From DATATV01 sp035551355 (lineage in GTDB: Bacteria > Actinomycetota > Actinomycetes > Mycobacteriales > Pseudonocardiaceae), in the NCBI GenBank assembly GCA_035551355.1, contig DASZNF010000125.1, positions 41,516 through 105,515 of the forward strand: 64,000 nt of DNA, written 5' to 3'. The notes beneath the pieces were generated by a model. It was given only the letters and a program-made list of their open reading frames with translations. It searched no databases and was not told the DNA's origin. The translations under genes were made by a program, and so were the position numbers. This document shows, piece after piece, positions 1 to 7,368 of the stretch (its first letter is position 1; each line of letters begins with the position of its first letter).

Positions 1-470
1 GTGTCGGACTTGGCGCGTGCCTCCGACAGCAGTTGCTCGGACTTGGTCCGGGCCTCGGCCAGCATGCCGTCGGCCTCGGCCTTGGCCTCGCCGGTCAGCC
101 GGTCGGCCATTTCCTGGGCCAGGCCCAGGACCTTGGCCGCCTGCACGTGGTGGTCGCCCCCGCCCATCGGGCCCGGGGTGGTCTCCTCCATGGAGGAGGG
201 CGGCGGAACGGGCGCCAGCCGGCGCGACGGCGCCTCCTGCACGACCGGGGCAGCGGACCGGGCCCCATCCAGGTCCGCGCGCGCCGAGTCGAGCTGCTGG
301 TCGAGCTGCTCGACCTGCTGGCGAAGCTCGTTGTTCTCCTCGATAAGGCGGGCCAGCTCGGCCTCGATGAGGTCGAGGAAGGCGTCGACCTCGTCCTCGT
401 TGTAGCCCCGCTTACCAATAGGAGGCTTGCTGAACGCGACGTTGTGCACGTCAGCGGGGGTCAAGCCCAT
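1..470 (-). CDS. wag31: DivIVA-family polar growth protein Wag31, C-terminus cut by window edge
   Basis: This is the N-terminal ~156 residues of a DivIVA/Wag31 protein, which directs polar peptidoglycan growth in actinobacteria by marking curved membrane. The start MGLTPADVHNVAFSKPPIGK followed by RGYNEDEVDAFLD is the family's membrane-binding head. Next come a heptad-like coiled coil (about residues 35-65), a proline-rich linker with PSSMEE, and the start of the second coiled coil. The ATG at 468-470 is preceded by an AGGTGA ribosome site. The gene runs off the left edge of the window. It is last in the visible dcw order, after yggT, its usual actinobacterial place. Confidence 0.95.
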   Translation of the reverse strand, partial: MGLTPADVHNVAFSKPPIGKRGYNEDEVDAFLDLIEAELARLIEENNELRQQVEQLDQQLDSARADLDGARSAAPVVQEAPSRRLAPVPPPSSMEETTPGPMGGGDHHVQAAKVLGLAQEMADRLTGEAKAEADGMLAEARTKSEQLLSEARAKSD

Positions 471-514
471 CAGATCACCTCACGCACTCGCGGCTGTTAT
501 ACCCGGTCCCCGTC

Positions 515-799
515 TCAACCCGGGTACGCCAATCGCATCAGTATGAACACAACCAGCAGGAGCACCATAATCGATACGTCCAGCCCCACGCCCCCGATTC
601 GCACCATCGGTATCACCCGACGGGCCAAGCGGACGGGAGGATCAGTCACTGTGTAGATGGTCTCCAGCGTGACCGCAACCCCGCCGGCCGGCCGCCACTC
701 CCGGGCGAAGGCCCGGACGAGCTCGACGACGACACGCGCGGTGAGCAGCAGCCAGAAGACGAAAAGCAGGTAGTACAGCACGGTGCGGGCGGTCTCCAC
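515..799 (-). CDS. YggT family integral membrane protein
   Basis: A 94-residue protein with two hydrophobic helices (about residues 5-28 and 72-92). Between them is the family's TDPPVRLARRVIP stretch, a motif conserved in YggT proteins. The GTG start at 799 has no strong ribosome site. It lies between sepF and wag31, the standard place for yggT in actinobacteria. The molecular role is not known; the location suggests a link to septation or polar growth. Identification rests on motif and synteny. Confidence 0.9.
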   Translation of the reverse strand: METARTVLYYLLFVFWLLLTARVVVELVRAFAREWRPAGGVAVTLETIYTVTDPPVRLARRVIPMVRIGGVGLDVSIMVLLLVVFILMRLAYPG

Positions 800-872
800 A
801 GTGACAACTGTGCCACTAGTACAGGCCGCGCCGCCGCCCGACCCTACTTCAGGCCGACTGTGAGAATAATCG

Positions 873-920
873 TGCCCCTCCGGGTGTCGCGACGGGCGTG
901 TCGCAACTCGCGGAGGGGCA
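873..920 (-). terminator. Inverted repeat between sepF and yggT
   Basis: Ten-base arms TGCCCCTCCG (873-882) and CGGAGGGGCA (911-920) flank a 28-nt loop that is itself GC-rich. It lies just after the sepF stop and may act as a terminator or attenuator. There is no T-run. Confidence 0.4.
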
Positions 921-924
921 GCGA

Positions 925-1545
925 TCAGCCGAAGAAGCCGCCCTCGGCGATCCGGCGACGGTCCTCGGCGGTGACGTCAACATCCGGCGGTGAGATCAAG
1001 AACACTTTGTTCGTGACCTTGTCCATCGACCCGCGCAGCCCGAACGCCAGTCCGGCGGCGAAATCCACCAGCCGCTTGGCATCCGCGTCGTCCAGGTCGG
1101 TAAGGTTGATGATCACCGGGGTGCCTTCCCGGTACCGCTCCCCGATGGTCCGTGCCTCCAGGTAACTGCGCGGGTGCAGCGTGGTGATCTTGGACAGCGG
1201 GTGCGCGGCCGGTTCCGGGGCGGGCCGGGGGCGAGCCATCGGCTCGACCTGTGGCTGCTCGGCCAGTGCGCCGCGAACCGGGGTCACCGTGCGGGAGCCG
1301 CCCTCCGGCGTCCACGGACGGCGAGCGCGGGGCTCGGCGTCGTAGCCGAAGTCGTCGGCGGGCTCCAGCCGGGACACCGGCCGGGGGCTGCGCAGCGGGC
1401 GACGGCTGGCGTAACCGTCGTAGCCGTCCGAGTCCGCGGCGGCGTAGGCGGAGCCGTACCCGCCGTAGCCGTCCTCCTCGTACTCGTCCAGCTCATCGGC
1501 GGGCATCATCCCGAAGTAAGCCTTCAGTTTCTGCAACGCGCTCAT
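925..1545 (-). CDS. sepF: Cell division protein SepF
   Basis: A 206-residue SepF, the protein that anchors FtsZ filaments to the membrane in Gram-positive bacteria. The N-terminal MSALQKLKAYFGM is the amphipathic membrane-binding helix. A variable acidic and proline-rich linker follows (about residues 20-115), then the SepF core with PVIINLTDLDDADAKRL and GLRGSMDKVTNKVFLISPP. The ATG at 1545 is chosen because it has GGAGGAGG upstream and overlaps the yggS stop by ATGA, which indicates translational coupling. An upstream in-frame start exists but would add non-conserved residues. Confidence 0.96.
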   Translation of the reverse strand: MSALQKLKAYFGMMPADELDEYEEDGYGGYGSAYAAADSDGYDGYASRRPLRSPRPVSRLEPADDFGYDAEPRARRPWTPEGGSRTVTPVRGALAEQPQVEPMARPRPAPEPAAHPLSKITTLHPRSYLEARTIGERYREGTPVIINLTDLDDADAKRLVDFAAGLAFGLRGSMDKVTNKVFLISPPDVDVTAEDRRRIAEGGFFG

Positions 1546-2294
1546 GGCTGCCCCTCCTCCACGCTTGCCTGGGAGGCTAGCTCCCTGGTACCGAGCAGCG
1601 CCGTTCCGACACGCACACAGGTGGACCCCCACCCGATAGCGGCTTCCAGATCCCCGCTCATTCCCGCTGACATCACTATGGCCCCTTGATGATCTGTGCG
1701 CAGCCGATCAGCCGCATCTGCCAGCCGTTCGAAGTACGGTTCGGGCGGCTGACCCAGCGGCGCGACCGCCATCACGCCCCGCAACTCCAGAGACGCCTCG
1801 GACGCGATCCGGTTGGCCAGACTCGGCAATTCCGGCAGCGGCACACCACCGCGGGCCGGGTCACCGTCCAAACTGGCCTGAATCAGCACGCCCAGCGGCT
1901 CGCTTCGCTCGCGCTTGTCCAACGCGGTGGCCGCCGCCCTGGCCAGCGCGTCGGCCAGCCGCTCGGAGTCCACCGACTGGACCGTGTCCGCCCAGCGCAC
2001 CACCGACCGGGCCTTGTTGCGCTGCAACCGGCCGACCATCTGCCAGCGCGCCCCCGCGTCCGGCCGCAGCCGGTCGAACTCGGGGATCTTGCCGACCGCC
2101 TCGGGGTCCCGGTTCTCGGCGAACTCGGTCAGCCCCAGATCGGACAGCAGCGCGACGTCGGACGCCGGGAAGGTCTTGGTGACCGCGAGCAGCGACACCT
2201 CGGCCGGATCCCGGTCCGCCGCGGCACACGCCCTGGCGATGCGATCCCGGACCGCGGCGAGGTTCGCGGCGATGTCGGCTCGACGGTCGGTCAT
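1542..2294 (-). CDS. yggS: YggS/PROSC family pyridoxal-phosphate homeostasis protein
   Basis: A 250-residue PLP-binding protein of the YggS/YlmE family, which buffers free pyridoxal phosphate. The SLLAVTKTFPASDV segment holds the PLP lysine. W-x-M-V-G-R-L-Q-R-N-K (normally WHFIGRLQRNK) and S-A-G-M-S-G-D-L-E-A-A-I are family signatures. The usual GENR-V-QE motif is altered to AENRDPE. The ATG at 2294 gives the usual family length, though a GTG slightly upstream is also possible. It overlaps sepF by 4 bases and follows pgeF by 67 bases, the common actinobacterial pgeF-yggS-sepF order. Confidence 0.93.
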   Translation of the reverse strand: MTDRRADIAANLAAVRDRIARACAAADRDPAEVSLLAVTKTFPASDVALLSDLGLTEFAENRDPEAVGKIPEFDRLRPDAGARWQMVGRLQRNKARSVVRWADTVQSVDSERLADALARAAATALDKRERSEPLGVLIQASLDGDPARGGVPLPELPSLANRIASEASLELRGVMAVAPLGQPPEPYFERLADAADRLRTDHQGAIVMSAGMSGDLEAAIGWGSTCVRVGTALLGTRELASQASVEEGQP

Positions 2295-2361
2295 GACGGC
2301 AGTCCTCACTTCACCTCCGGGGTCCAGGCGGTACCTAGTGACAACAGCAGTCACATACGCC

Positions 2362-3075
2362 TCAGATACCCCTTTTTTCAACCCATGTGACAGCGGCGAT
2401 GCGTCCGGTGGCGCCTTCCCTGCGGTGTGAGTACAACGTGCGGTCCTCGACGGTGCAGCGTGGATCGAGTCCGATCTTGGCGATTCCGGCGTTCGCGAGC
2501 TGCTGCCAGAGGCCCGCCCGCAGGTCGAGGCCGGGGGTGCCGGAGCGGGTGCGGCTGGCCGAGCCGGGCAGGTGGGCCGCCACATCGGCCTGCATGGCGG
2601 CGGGCACCTCGTAACACTCGCCGCAGACCGCGGGCCCGAGCAGCGCCTCGACCCGGCCGATCTCGGCCCCGGCCTGGGCCATCGTGGCCAGCGCGGCGGG
2701 CAGCACGCCCACCCGGGCGCCGACCCGGCCGGCGTGCACGGCGGCGACCACCCCGGCCTCGGCATCGGCCAGCAGCACCGGCACGCAGTCGGCCACCAGC
2801 ACCGCAACGGCCAGCCCGGGCACGGCGGTCACCAGGACGTCGGTGGCCTCGACCGGCTCGGTGCGCGGACCGTCGACCACGGTGACCGTGCGGCCGTGCA
2901 CCTGTTCCATCCAAATCACCCGGTCGGGTGACAGGCCGAGCTCTCCGGCGAGCCTGGAGCGATTCTTCTCGACCGCCTCCGGTTCGTCGCCGACATGGGC
3001 GCCGAGGTTGAAGGAGTCATACGGCGCGACGGATCGACCGCCCGCCCTTGTGGTCACGACACGACGAACCCGCAC
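2362..3075 (-). CDS. pgeF: Laccase-domain protein (YfiH/PgeF family, peptidoglycan editing)
   Basis: A 237-residue YfiH/PgeF-family protein. In E. coli PgeF removes wrongly incorporated L-Ser from peptidoglycan precursors; family members also show purine-nucleoside and polyphenol activity. The copper/zinc-type ligands are visible in MEQVHGRTV, VLVADCVPVLL, AAVHAGRVG and GPAVCGECYEV. The start is set at GTG 3075 (VRVRRVVTTRAGG) with AGGG about 8 bases upstream. There is no ATG nearby, so the exact start is uncertain. It lies directly downstream of ftsZ, as in most actinobacteria. Confidence 0.92.
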   Translation of the reverse strand: MRVRRVVTTRAGGRSVAPYDSFNLGAHVGDEPEAVEKNRSRLAGELGLSPDRVIWMEQVHGRTVTVVDGPRTEPVEATDVLVTAVPGLAVAVLVADCVPVLLADAEAGVVAAVHAGRVGARVGVLPAALATMAQAGAEIGRVEALLGPAVCGECYEVPAAMQADVAAHLPGSASRTRSGTPGLDLRAGLWQQLANAGIAKIGLDPRCTVEDRTLYSHRREGATGRIAAVTWVEKRGI

Positions 3076-3112
3076 ACCCGAAACCCTATCCGGGGTCTCG
3101 GCGTGTGCGGGT
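3068..3112 (-). promoter_or_regulatory. Hairpin covering the pgeF start
   Basis: ACCCGCACAC (3068-3077) and GTGTGCGGGT (3103-3112) are perfect 10-base inverted arms with a 25-nt loop, located between the ftsZ stop and pgeF. In the transcript the second arm contains the proposed GTG start of pgeF. The hairpin could therefore mask translation initiation or attenuate read-through from ftsZ. This is inference from sequence only. Confidence 0.35.
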
Positions 3113-3134
3113 CCGATGTTGATGCTTTGTGAGC

Positions 3135-4472
3135 TCAGCGACGCATGAACGGCGGCACGTCGACCTCGTCGTCGGGGTCGTCGGCCACCGGGACCGCCCG
3201 GCTGGGCAGGCCGCCCGTGGTGCCGGTGGGCTGCTGGTTGGACGTCGGCAGGTTCGGCCGGTTGCCACTGGGCGGCGCCGAGGCGTCCCGCTGGCTGCCG
3301 TAGCCGTAGGAGCTCTGGTAACCGGGCTGCTGCGGGTCGGGACCCGGCTGCTGCCGCGGCGGCGGGTCGGTCGGGCGGGCCGGCGGACGCTGCTGCTCTG
3401 CCTGCGCGGCCGGAGCGGACGCGGTCGGCTGCGGCTGGCCCTGGCCCAGCTGGCCGGACTCGGCCGAGGCGACCGCGGCCCGCGAGGAGCCGACCACCCT
3501 CGGGTCCAGCTTCTTGTGCGTCGGGCCGCCGCTGTCGAACCCGGCCGCTATCACGGTGACGCGCACCTCGTCGCCGAGCGAGTCGTCGATCACCGTGCCG
3601 AAGATGATGTTGGCCTCGGGGTGCGCGGACTCCTGGACCAGCGAGGCGGCCTCGTTGATCTCGAACAGGCCCAGATCCGAGCCACCGGCGATGGCCAGCA
3701 GCACGCCGTGCGCGCCGTCCATGGACGCTTCCAGCAGCGGCGAGTTGATCGCCTTCTCCGCGGCCTGGATGGCTCTGCCCTCGCCCCGGGCCGAGCCGAT
3801 GCCCATCAAGGCACTGCCCGCCCCGGACATGACGCTCTTCACGTCGGCGAAGTCCAGGTTGATCAGACCGGGGGTGGTGATCAGATCGGTGATGCCCTGG
3901 ACGCCGGAGAGGAGCACCTCGTCCGCGGAGCGGAACGCGTCCATCAGGCTGACCCCCGCGTCTCCCAGCTGCAGCAGCCGGTCGTTGGGGATCACGATCA
4001 AGGTGTCGCACTCGTTGCGCAACTCGGTTATACCGTCGTCGGCCTGCTTGGCCCGGCGCTTGCCCTCGAAAGAGAACGGCCTGGTCACCACGCCGATGGT
4101 GAGCGCACCGAGTTTGCGCGCGATGGAGGCCACCACGGGGGCGCCACCGGTGCCGGTGCCACCGCCCTCACCCGCGGTGACGAAGACCATGTCGGCGCCC
4201 TTGAGCACCTCTTCGATCTCTTCGCGGTGATCCTCGGCTGCCTTGTGCCCGACCTCCGGGTTGGCCCCGGCGCCGAGCCCGCGGGTCAGTTCGCGGCCAA
4301 TATCCAGTTTGACGTCGGCGTCCGACATCAGCAGGGCCTGAGCGTCGGTGTTCACCGCGATGAACTCGACACCCTTGAGCCCAACCTCGATCATCCGGTT
4401 GACGGCGTTGACTCCGCCGCCGCCGATGCCGACGACCTTGATCACCGCGAGGTAGTTGTGCGGGGGCGTCAT
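3135..4472 (-). CDS. ftsZ: Cell division GTPase FtsZ
   Basis: A 445-residue FtsZ, the tubulin-like GTPase that forms the Z-ring. The core begins NYLAVIKVVGIGGGG. The tubulin signature GGGTGTGG is at residues 103-110, with the T7-loop region NLDFADVKSVM further on. A variable proline/glutamine-rich linker (about 330-430) leads to the acidic C-terminal peptide ending DVPPFMRR, which binds SepF and FtsW-type partners. The ATG at 4472 is preceded by AGGAAGG; an upstream ATG in frame would add 17 non-conserved residues. Unlike the usual order, ftsQ is not adjacent: two plus-strand genes separate them, so ftsZ needs its own promoter. Confidence 0.98.
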   Translation of the reverse strand: MTPPHNYLAVIKVVGIGGGGVNAVNRMIEVGLKGVEFIAVNTDAQALLMSDADVKLDIGRELTRGLGAGANPEVGHKAAEDHREEIEEVLKGADMVFVTAGEGGGTGTGGAPVVASIARKLGALTIGVVTRPFSFEGKRRAKQADDGITELRNECDTLIVIPNDRLLQLGDAGVSLMDAFRSADEVLLSGVQGITDLITTPGLINLDFADVKSVMSGAGSALMGIGSARGEGRAIQAAEKAINSPLLEASMDGAHGVLLAIAGGSDLGLFEINEAASLVQESAHPEANIIFGTVIDDSLGDEVRVTVIAAGFDSGGPTHKKLDPRVVGSSRAAVASAESGQLGQGQPQPTASAPAAQAEQQRPPARPTDPPPRQQPGPDPQQPGYQSSYGYGSQRDASAPPSGNRPNLPTSNQQPTGTTGGLPSRAVPVADDPDDEVDVPPFMRR

Positions 4473-4561
4473 CGGATCCGCCTTCCTGATCGTGGCTGCC
4501 CTTGTCCGTGCGCAGGTGTTCACGTCGCCGGCTCGACCACGTCCTGTCCGAGTTCCGGTCC

Positions 4562-4599
4562 AACTCTGAACCTCAACCAGAGCTTCAGAGTTATGTCAA
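4562..4599 (-). promoter_or_regulatory. Likely ftsZ promoter with perfect inverted repeat
   Basis: On the minus strand a TTGACA -35 hexamer (4594-4599) is followed at once by a perfect 9-base inverted repeat: AACTCTGAA at 4562-4570 and TTCAGAGTT at 4584-4592. The repeat spans the -10 area, where the best hexamers (TTGAGG or TGAGGT) are weak. The layout suggests an operator over a regulated promoter with a leader of about 90-100 nt. The remainder of 4473-4839 holds no gene. Confidence 0.55.
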
Positions 4600-4839
4600 C
4601 CCCGTACTTCGAACTGGACGGTAGGCGTAGGAAAACGCCGGGTCCAGCAGCCACGCCGTAGCACCAGGGACGTTCTGCTCACGCTACGTCGGCAACCGTG
4701 CCCTGGCCCTTGCGCCTTCCGCAGCTTACCGATCACGGTCGGTCAACTGTTACCGAACTTCGGGGGTATTCGAAGTGTCCCCGTCCGACCTAAGAACGGA
4801 CACGTCCGAAGCCGAATCCCTGCCATCGGAGGCGAAACC

Positions 4840-5391
4840 ATGCTGTCCAAGACGCTCACCCGGGTGCTGGCCGGTGCCATGCTGGCCGGTCTGCCGCTGC
4901 TCGGCGCGGTCCCGGCCAGTGCGGCCCCGGCCCCGCACGCGGTCACCACGGTCTACTACGACAACGAGGCGGGCAGCGGCTGGTCGGCCGCGGTCACCCA
5001 GGCGGTGGCGAACTGGAACGCCGCGCTGACCAACGTGAAGTTCGCCGCGGGCGACTCCAGCAACTCCACGGTCGATCTGGTCGCGGACAGCGGCTGGCCG
5101 GAGACCGAGACCTCGCAACCCGGGTCCGGCACGGTGTACCTGGGCCAGGAGGCGGTCACCGAGGGGTACGACAAGACCCGGATCACCGCCCACGAACTGG
5201 GCCACATCCTGGGCCTGCCGGACAACTACAACGGCGACTGCTCGCTGTTGATGTCCGGGCACAGCGCGGGCACCGCGTGCACCAACGCCATACCGGCGGC
5301 CAGTGAGGCCAGCCAGGTCGACTCGATCTTCGCCGGCGGCGGCGCGGCGGTGCGGCCCCGGGTCTACCGCGAGGTCGCGGCGGCCCACTGA
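4840..5391 (+). CDS. Secreted snapalysin-like zinc metalloprotease (peptidase family M7)
   Basis: A 183-residue secreted protease. Residues 1-28 form a signal peptide ending ASA, with cleavage likely before APAPHAV. The zinc site HELGHILGLPD has His118, Glu119, His122 and Asp128: the HExxHxxGxxD pattern of snapalysin, where Asp replaces the third His of other metzincins. A met-turn follows at LLMSGH. Two cysteines (134 and 147) could form a disulfide. Snapalysins are small extracellular proteases of Streptomyces that cleave before Tyr/Phe. The gene has its own strand and a strong terminator, so it is independent of the surrounding division genes. Confidence 0.9.
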   Translation: MLSKTLTRVLAGAMLAGLPLLGAVPASAAPAPHAVTTVYYDNEAGSGWSAAVTQAVANWNAALTNVKFAAGDSSNSTVDLVADSGWPETETSQPGSGTVYLGQEAVTEGYDKTRITAHELGHILGLPDNYNGDCSLLMSGHSAGTACTNAIPAASEASQVDSIFAGGGAAVRPRVYREVAAAH

Positions 5392-5396
5392 CCGAT

Positions 5397-5434
5397 CCGC
5401 GGCGGGCCGGGTCGCGCGGCCCGGCCCGCCGCGG
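5397..5434 (+). terminator. Strong terminator after the snapalysin-like gene
   Basis: A perfect 15-base inverted repeat (arms 5397-5411 and 5420-5434, CCGCGGCGGGCCGGG type) with an 8-nt loop, starting 6 bases after the protease stop codon. There is no T-run, as usual for high-GC actinomycete terminators. Confidence 0.8.
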
Positions 5435-5598
5435 CGGCCTGAGTCAGTTCACGCGCGATTGACTCAACTGTCGGCGGCGCACCGTTGTGACCGGCCGTAA
5501 TCGGTCGCGGCCGGCGCACACCGGCTGCGGCCGATCGGCGACATACCGCTCGATCCGGTCAGCCGCCGAGGATTCGGCCAGGTGACCCATCCGTCGTA

Positions 5599-7302
5599 AT
5601 GCTCCGCTCGGGGGTTGCCGGTCAGCACCGAGCGGGCCATTCTCAGCCGGTGATTACTCTCCGCAGGAGAGCCGCGCTGCTCGCCGGAGTCGTCGTGTTG
5701 GCCTCCGCCGGAGCCATCGCGGTCTGGCAACCCTGGCAGCCCGCCACTCCGGCCGCCGCACCCCCGGCCCCCAGCACCTCCGCCGCCGCCCCGGACCAGT
5801 CCGCCGCCTATCTGGCCGCCGACGGGGTCCGCTCCGACTGGGTGCTGACCGAGAACCAGCGGCCGGGCACCACCAAATGGAAGATCACCGGCGCCCCGGC
5901 CACCGGCGGCATCGCCGGATTCGCCGATGTCACCTACGCCCAGGTCGGGCAGAACGTCACCTTCTACGTCAACAGCAGCGCGCCCAGCTTCCACGTGGAG
6001 GCCTACCGGGTCGGCTACTACCAGGGCAACGGCGCGCGGCTGGTGTGGCAGTCCGGCGTGGAATCGGGCCAGCAGCAACCGGCCTGCCCGGTCGCCCCGG
6101 GCACCAACATGGTGGCCTGCGACAACTGGTCTCCCTCGTTCACCCTGCGCATTCCCAGCGACTTCCCGCAGGGCGACTACCTGTTCAAACTGGTCGGCGC
6201 GTTCAACGAGCAGAGCTACGTGCCGCTGACCATCTGGCAGCCGGACAGCCACGGCACCTACCTGATCAAGAACGACGTGTTCACCTGGCAGGCCTGGAAT
6301 CCCTACGGCGGCTACGACTACTACCAGGGCGTCGGCTCCTGCCCGGCCCGGGTGTATCCGCTGTGCTCGCGGGCCCGGGTGGTGTCCTACGACCGGCCCT
6401 ACGACTTCGCCGACGCGGGCGGCCAGGGCACCGGGGACTTCCTGTGGCTGGAGGCGCCGCTGGTGCGGTTCATGGAGCAGCATGGGCTGGACGTGTCCTA
6501 CGCGACCGATGTCACCGTGGCCGAGCATCCGGATTTTCTGGGCAACCACAAGGTGTTGCTGTCCCTCGGGCATGACGAGTGCTGGTCGTTGCAGGAGCGG
6601 CAGGCGGCGGTGGCGGCCTATCAGAAGGGGATGAATCTGGCCTTTTTCGGGGCCAGCGCGGTGTTGCGGCACGTGCGCACCCAGGCCTCGCCGATGGGGG
6701 CCGACCGGGAAGCGGTGGACTATCGCGATTCCACCCAGGATCCGTTGAACGGCAAGGGAAATCCGCTGGAGGTCACCGGCAACACGTGGACCTCGCCACC
6801 GGCCGGCTGGTCGGAGACACCGTTCGTCGGCGAGTCCTACAACGGATTCCTGGAACCGAAGGTGACCAAGGATCTGACCGTGGTGAACGCGGGCTCGTGG
6901 ATCTTCCGGGGCACCGGACTGGCCAACGGGGCCGGGGTGCCCAACGCCATCGGGTCCGATGTGGACAGTCTGGCCGGAAACGACACCTACCCGCCCGATG
7001 TCGAGGTGCTGGCCCATTCCACCCTGCCGGTGAACCAGGCCCAGGCCAACACCAGGCAGGGCGGCAACTTCTTCTCCGACATGACCTATTACAGCGATCC
7101 GGCCAGCGGGGCCGGGGTGTGGGACAGCGGCACCAACAACTGGATTCCGGCGCTGACCCCGTGCGCGAATCAGGCGGGCTGCCCGGCGGCCGGGGTGAGG
7201 CAGATGACCACGAACCTGATGCTGTTGTTCGGTCAGGGACCGGCGGGCAAGATCAGCCCGTCCACCGGGAACCGGGCCCAGTTCTATCCCAACCGGTCCT
7301 GA
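5599..7302 (+). CDS. Secreted protein with N,N-dimethylformamidase beta-subunit-like domain
   Basis: A 567-residue exported protein. An arginine-rich start and hydrophobic stretch (LLAGVVVLASAGAIAVW, about residues 27-46) form a signal peptide or anchor, then an Ala/Pro/Ser linker. The globular part resembles the large-subunit C-terminal domain of N,N-dimethylformamidase: VEAYRVGYYQGNGARLVW near the front, a central YDRPYDF, and GHDECWS, where His/Asp/Glu could bind metal. Family membership is recognised from these motifs; whether it hydrolyses formamides is unknown. The start could be ATG 5599 or GTG 5650; neither has a clear ribosome site. It lies between ftsQ and ftsZ on the opposite strand, an unusual place. 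Confidence 0.8.
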   Translation: MLRSGVAGQHRAGHSQPVITLRRRAALLAGVVVLASAGAIAVWQPWQPATPAAAPPAPSTSAAAPDQSAAYLAADGVRSDWVLTENQRPGTTKWKITGAPATGGIAGFADVTYAQVGQNVTFYVNSSAPSFHVEAYRVGYYQGNGARLVWQSGVESGQQQPACPVAPGTNMVACDNWSPSFTLRIPSDFPQGDYLFKLVGAFNEQSYVPLTIWQPDSHGTYLIKNDVFTWQAWNPYGGYDYYQGVGSCPARVYPLCSRARVVSYDRPYDFADAGGQGTGDFLWLEAPLVRFMEQHGLDVSYATDVTVAEHPDFLGNHKVLLSLGHDECWSLQERQAAVAAYQKGMNLAFFGASAVLRHVRTQASPMGADREAVDYRDSTQDPLNGKGNPLEVTGNTWTSPPAGWSETPFVGESYNGFLEPKVTKDLTVVNAGSWIFRGTGLANGAGVPNAIGSDVDSLAGNDTYPPDVEVLAHSTLPVNQAQANTRQGGNFFSDMTYYSDPASGAGVWDSGTNNWIPALTPCANQAGCPAAGVRQMTTNLMLLFGQGPAGKISPSTGNRAQFYPNRS

Positions 7303-7368
7303 CCCTTCCCTTGCTCAGCTTTCCGTGGAAACAGCCGTTTGGTCGGTCAGGGGCTACGAGCGCGGTTT

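Noticed and set aside
4840..7302. Treating the two secreted genes between ftsQ and ftsZ as a mobile element
   Set aside because: No flanking repeats, integrase or base-composition change could be seen; their GC looks like that of neighbours.
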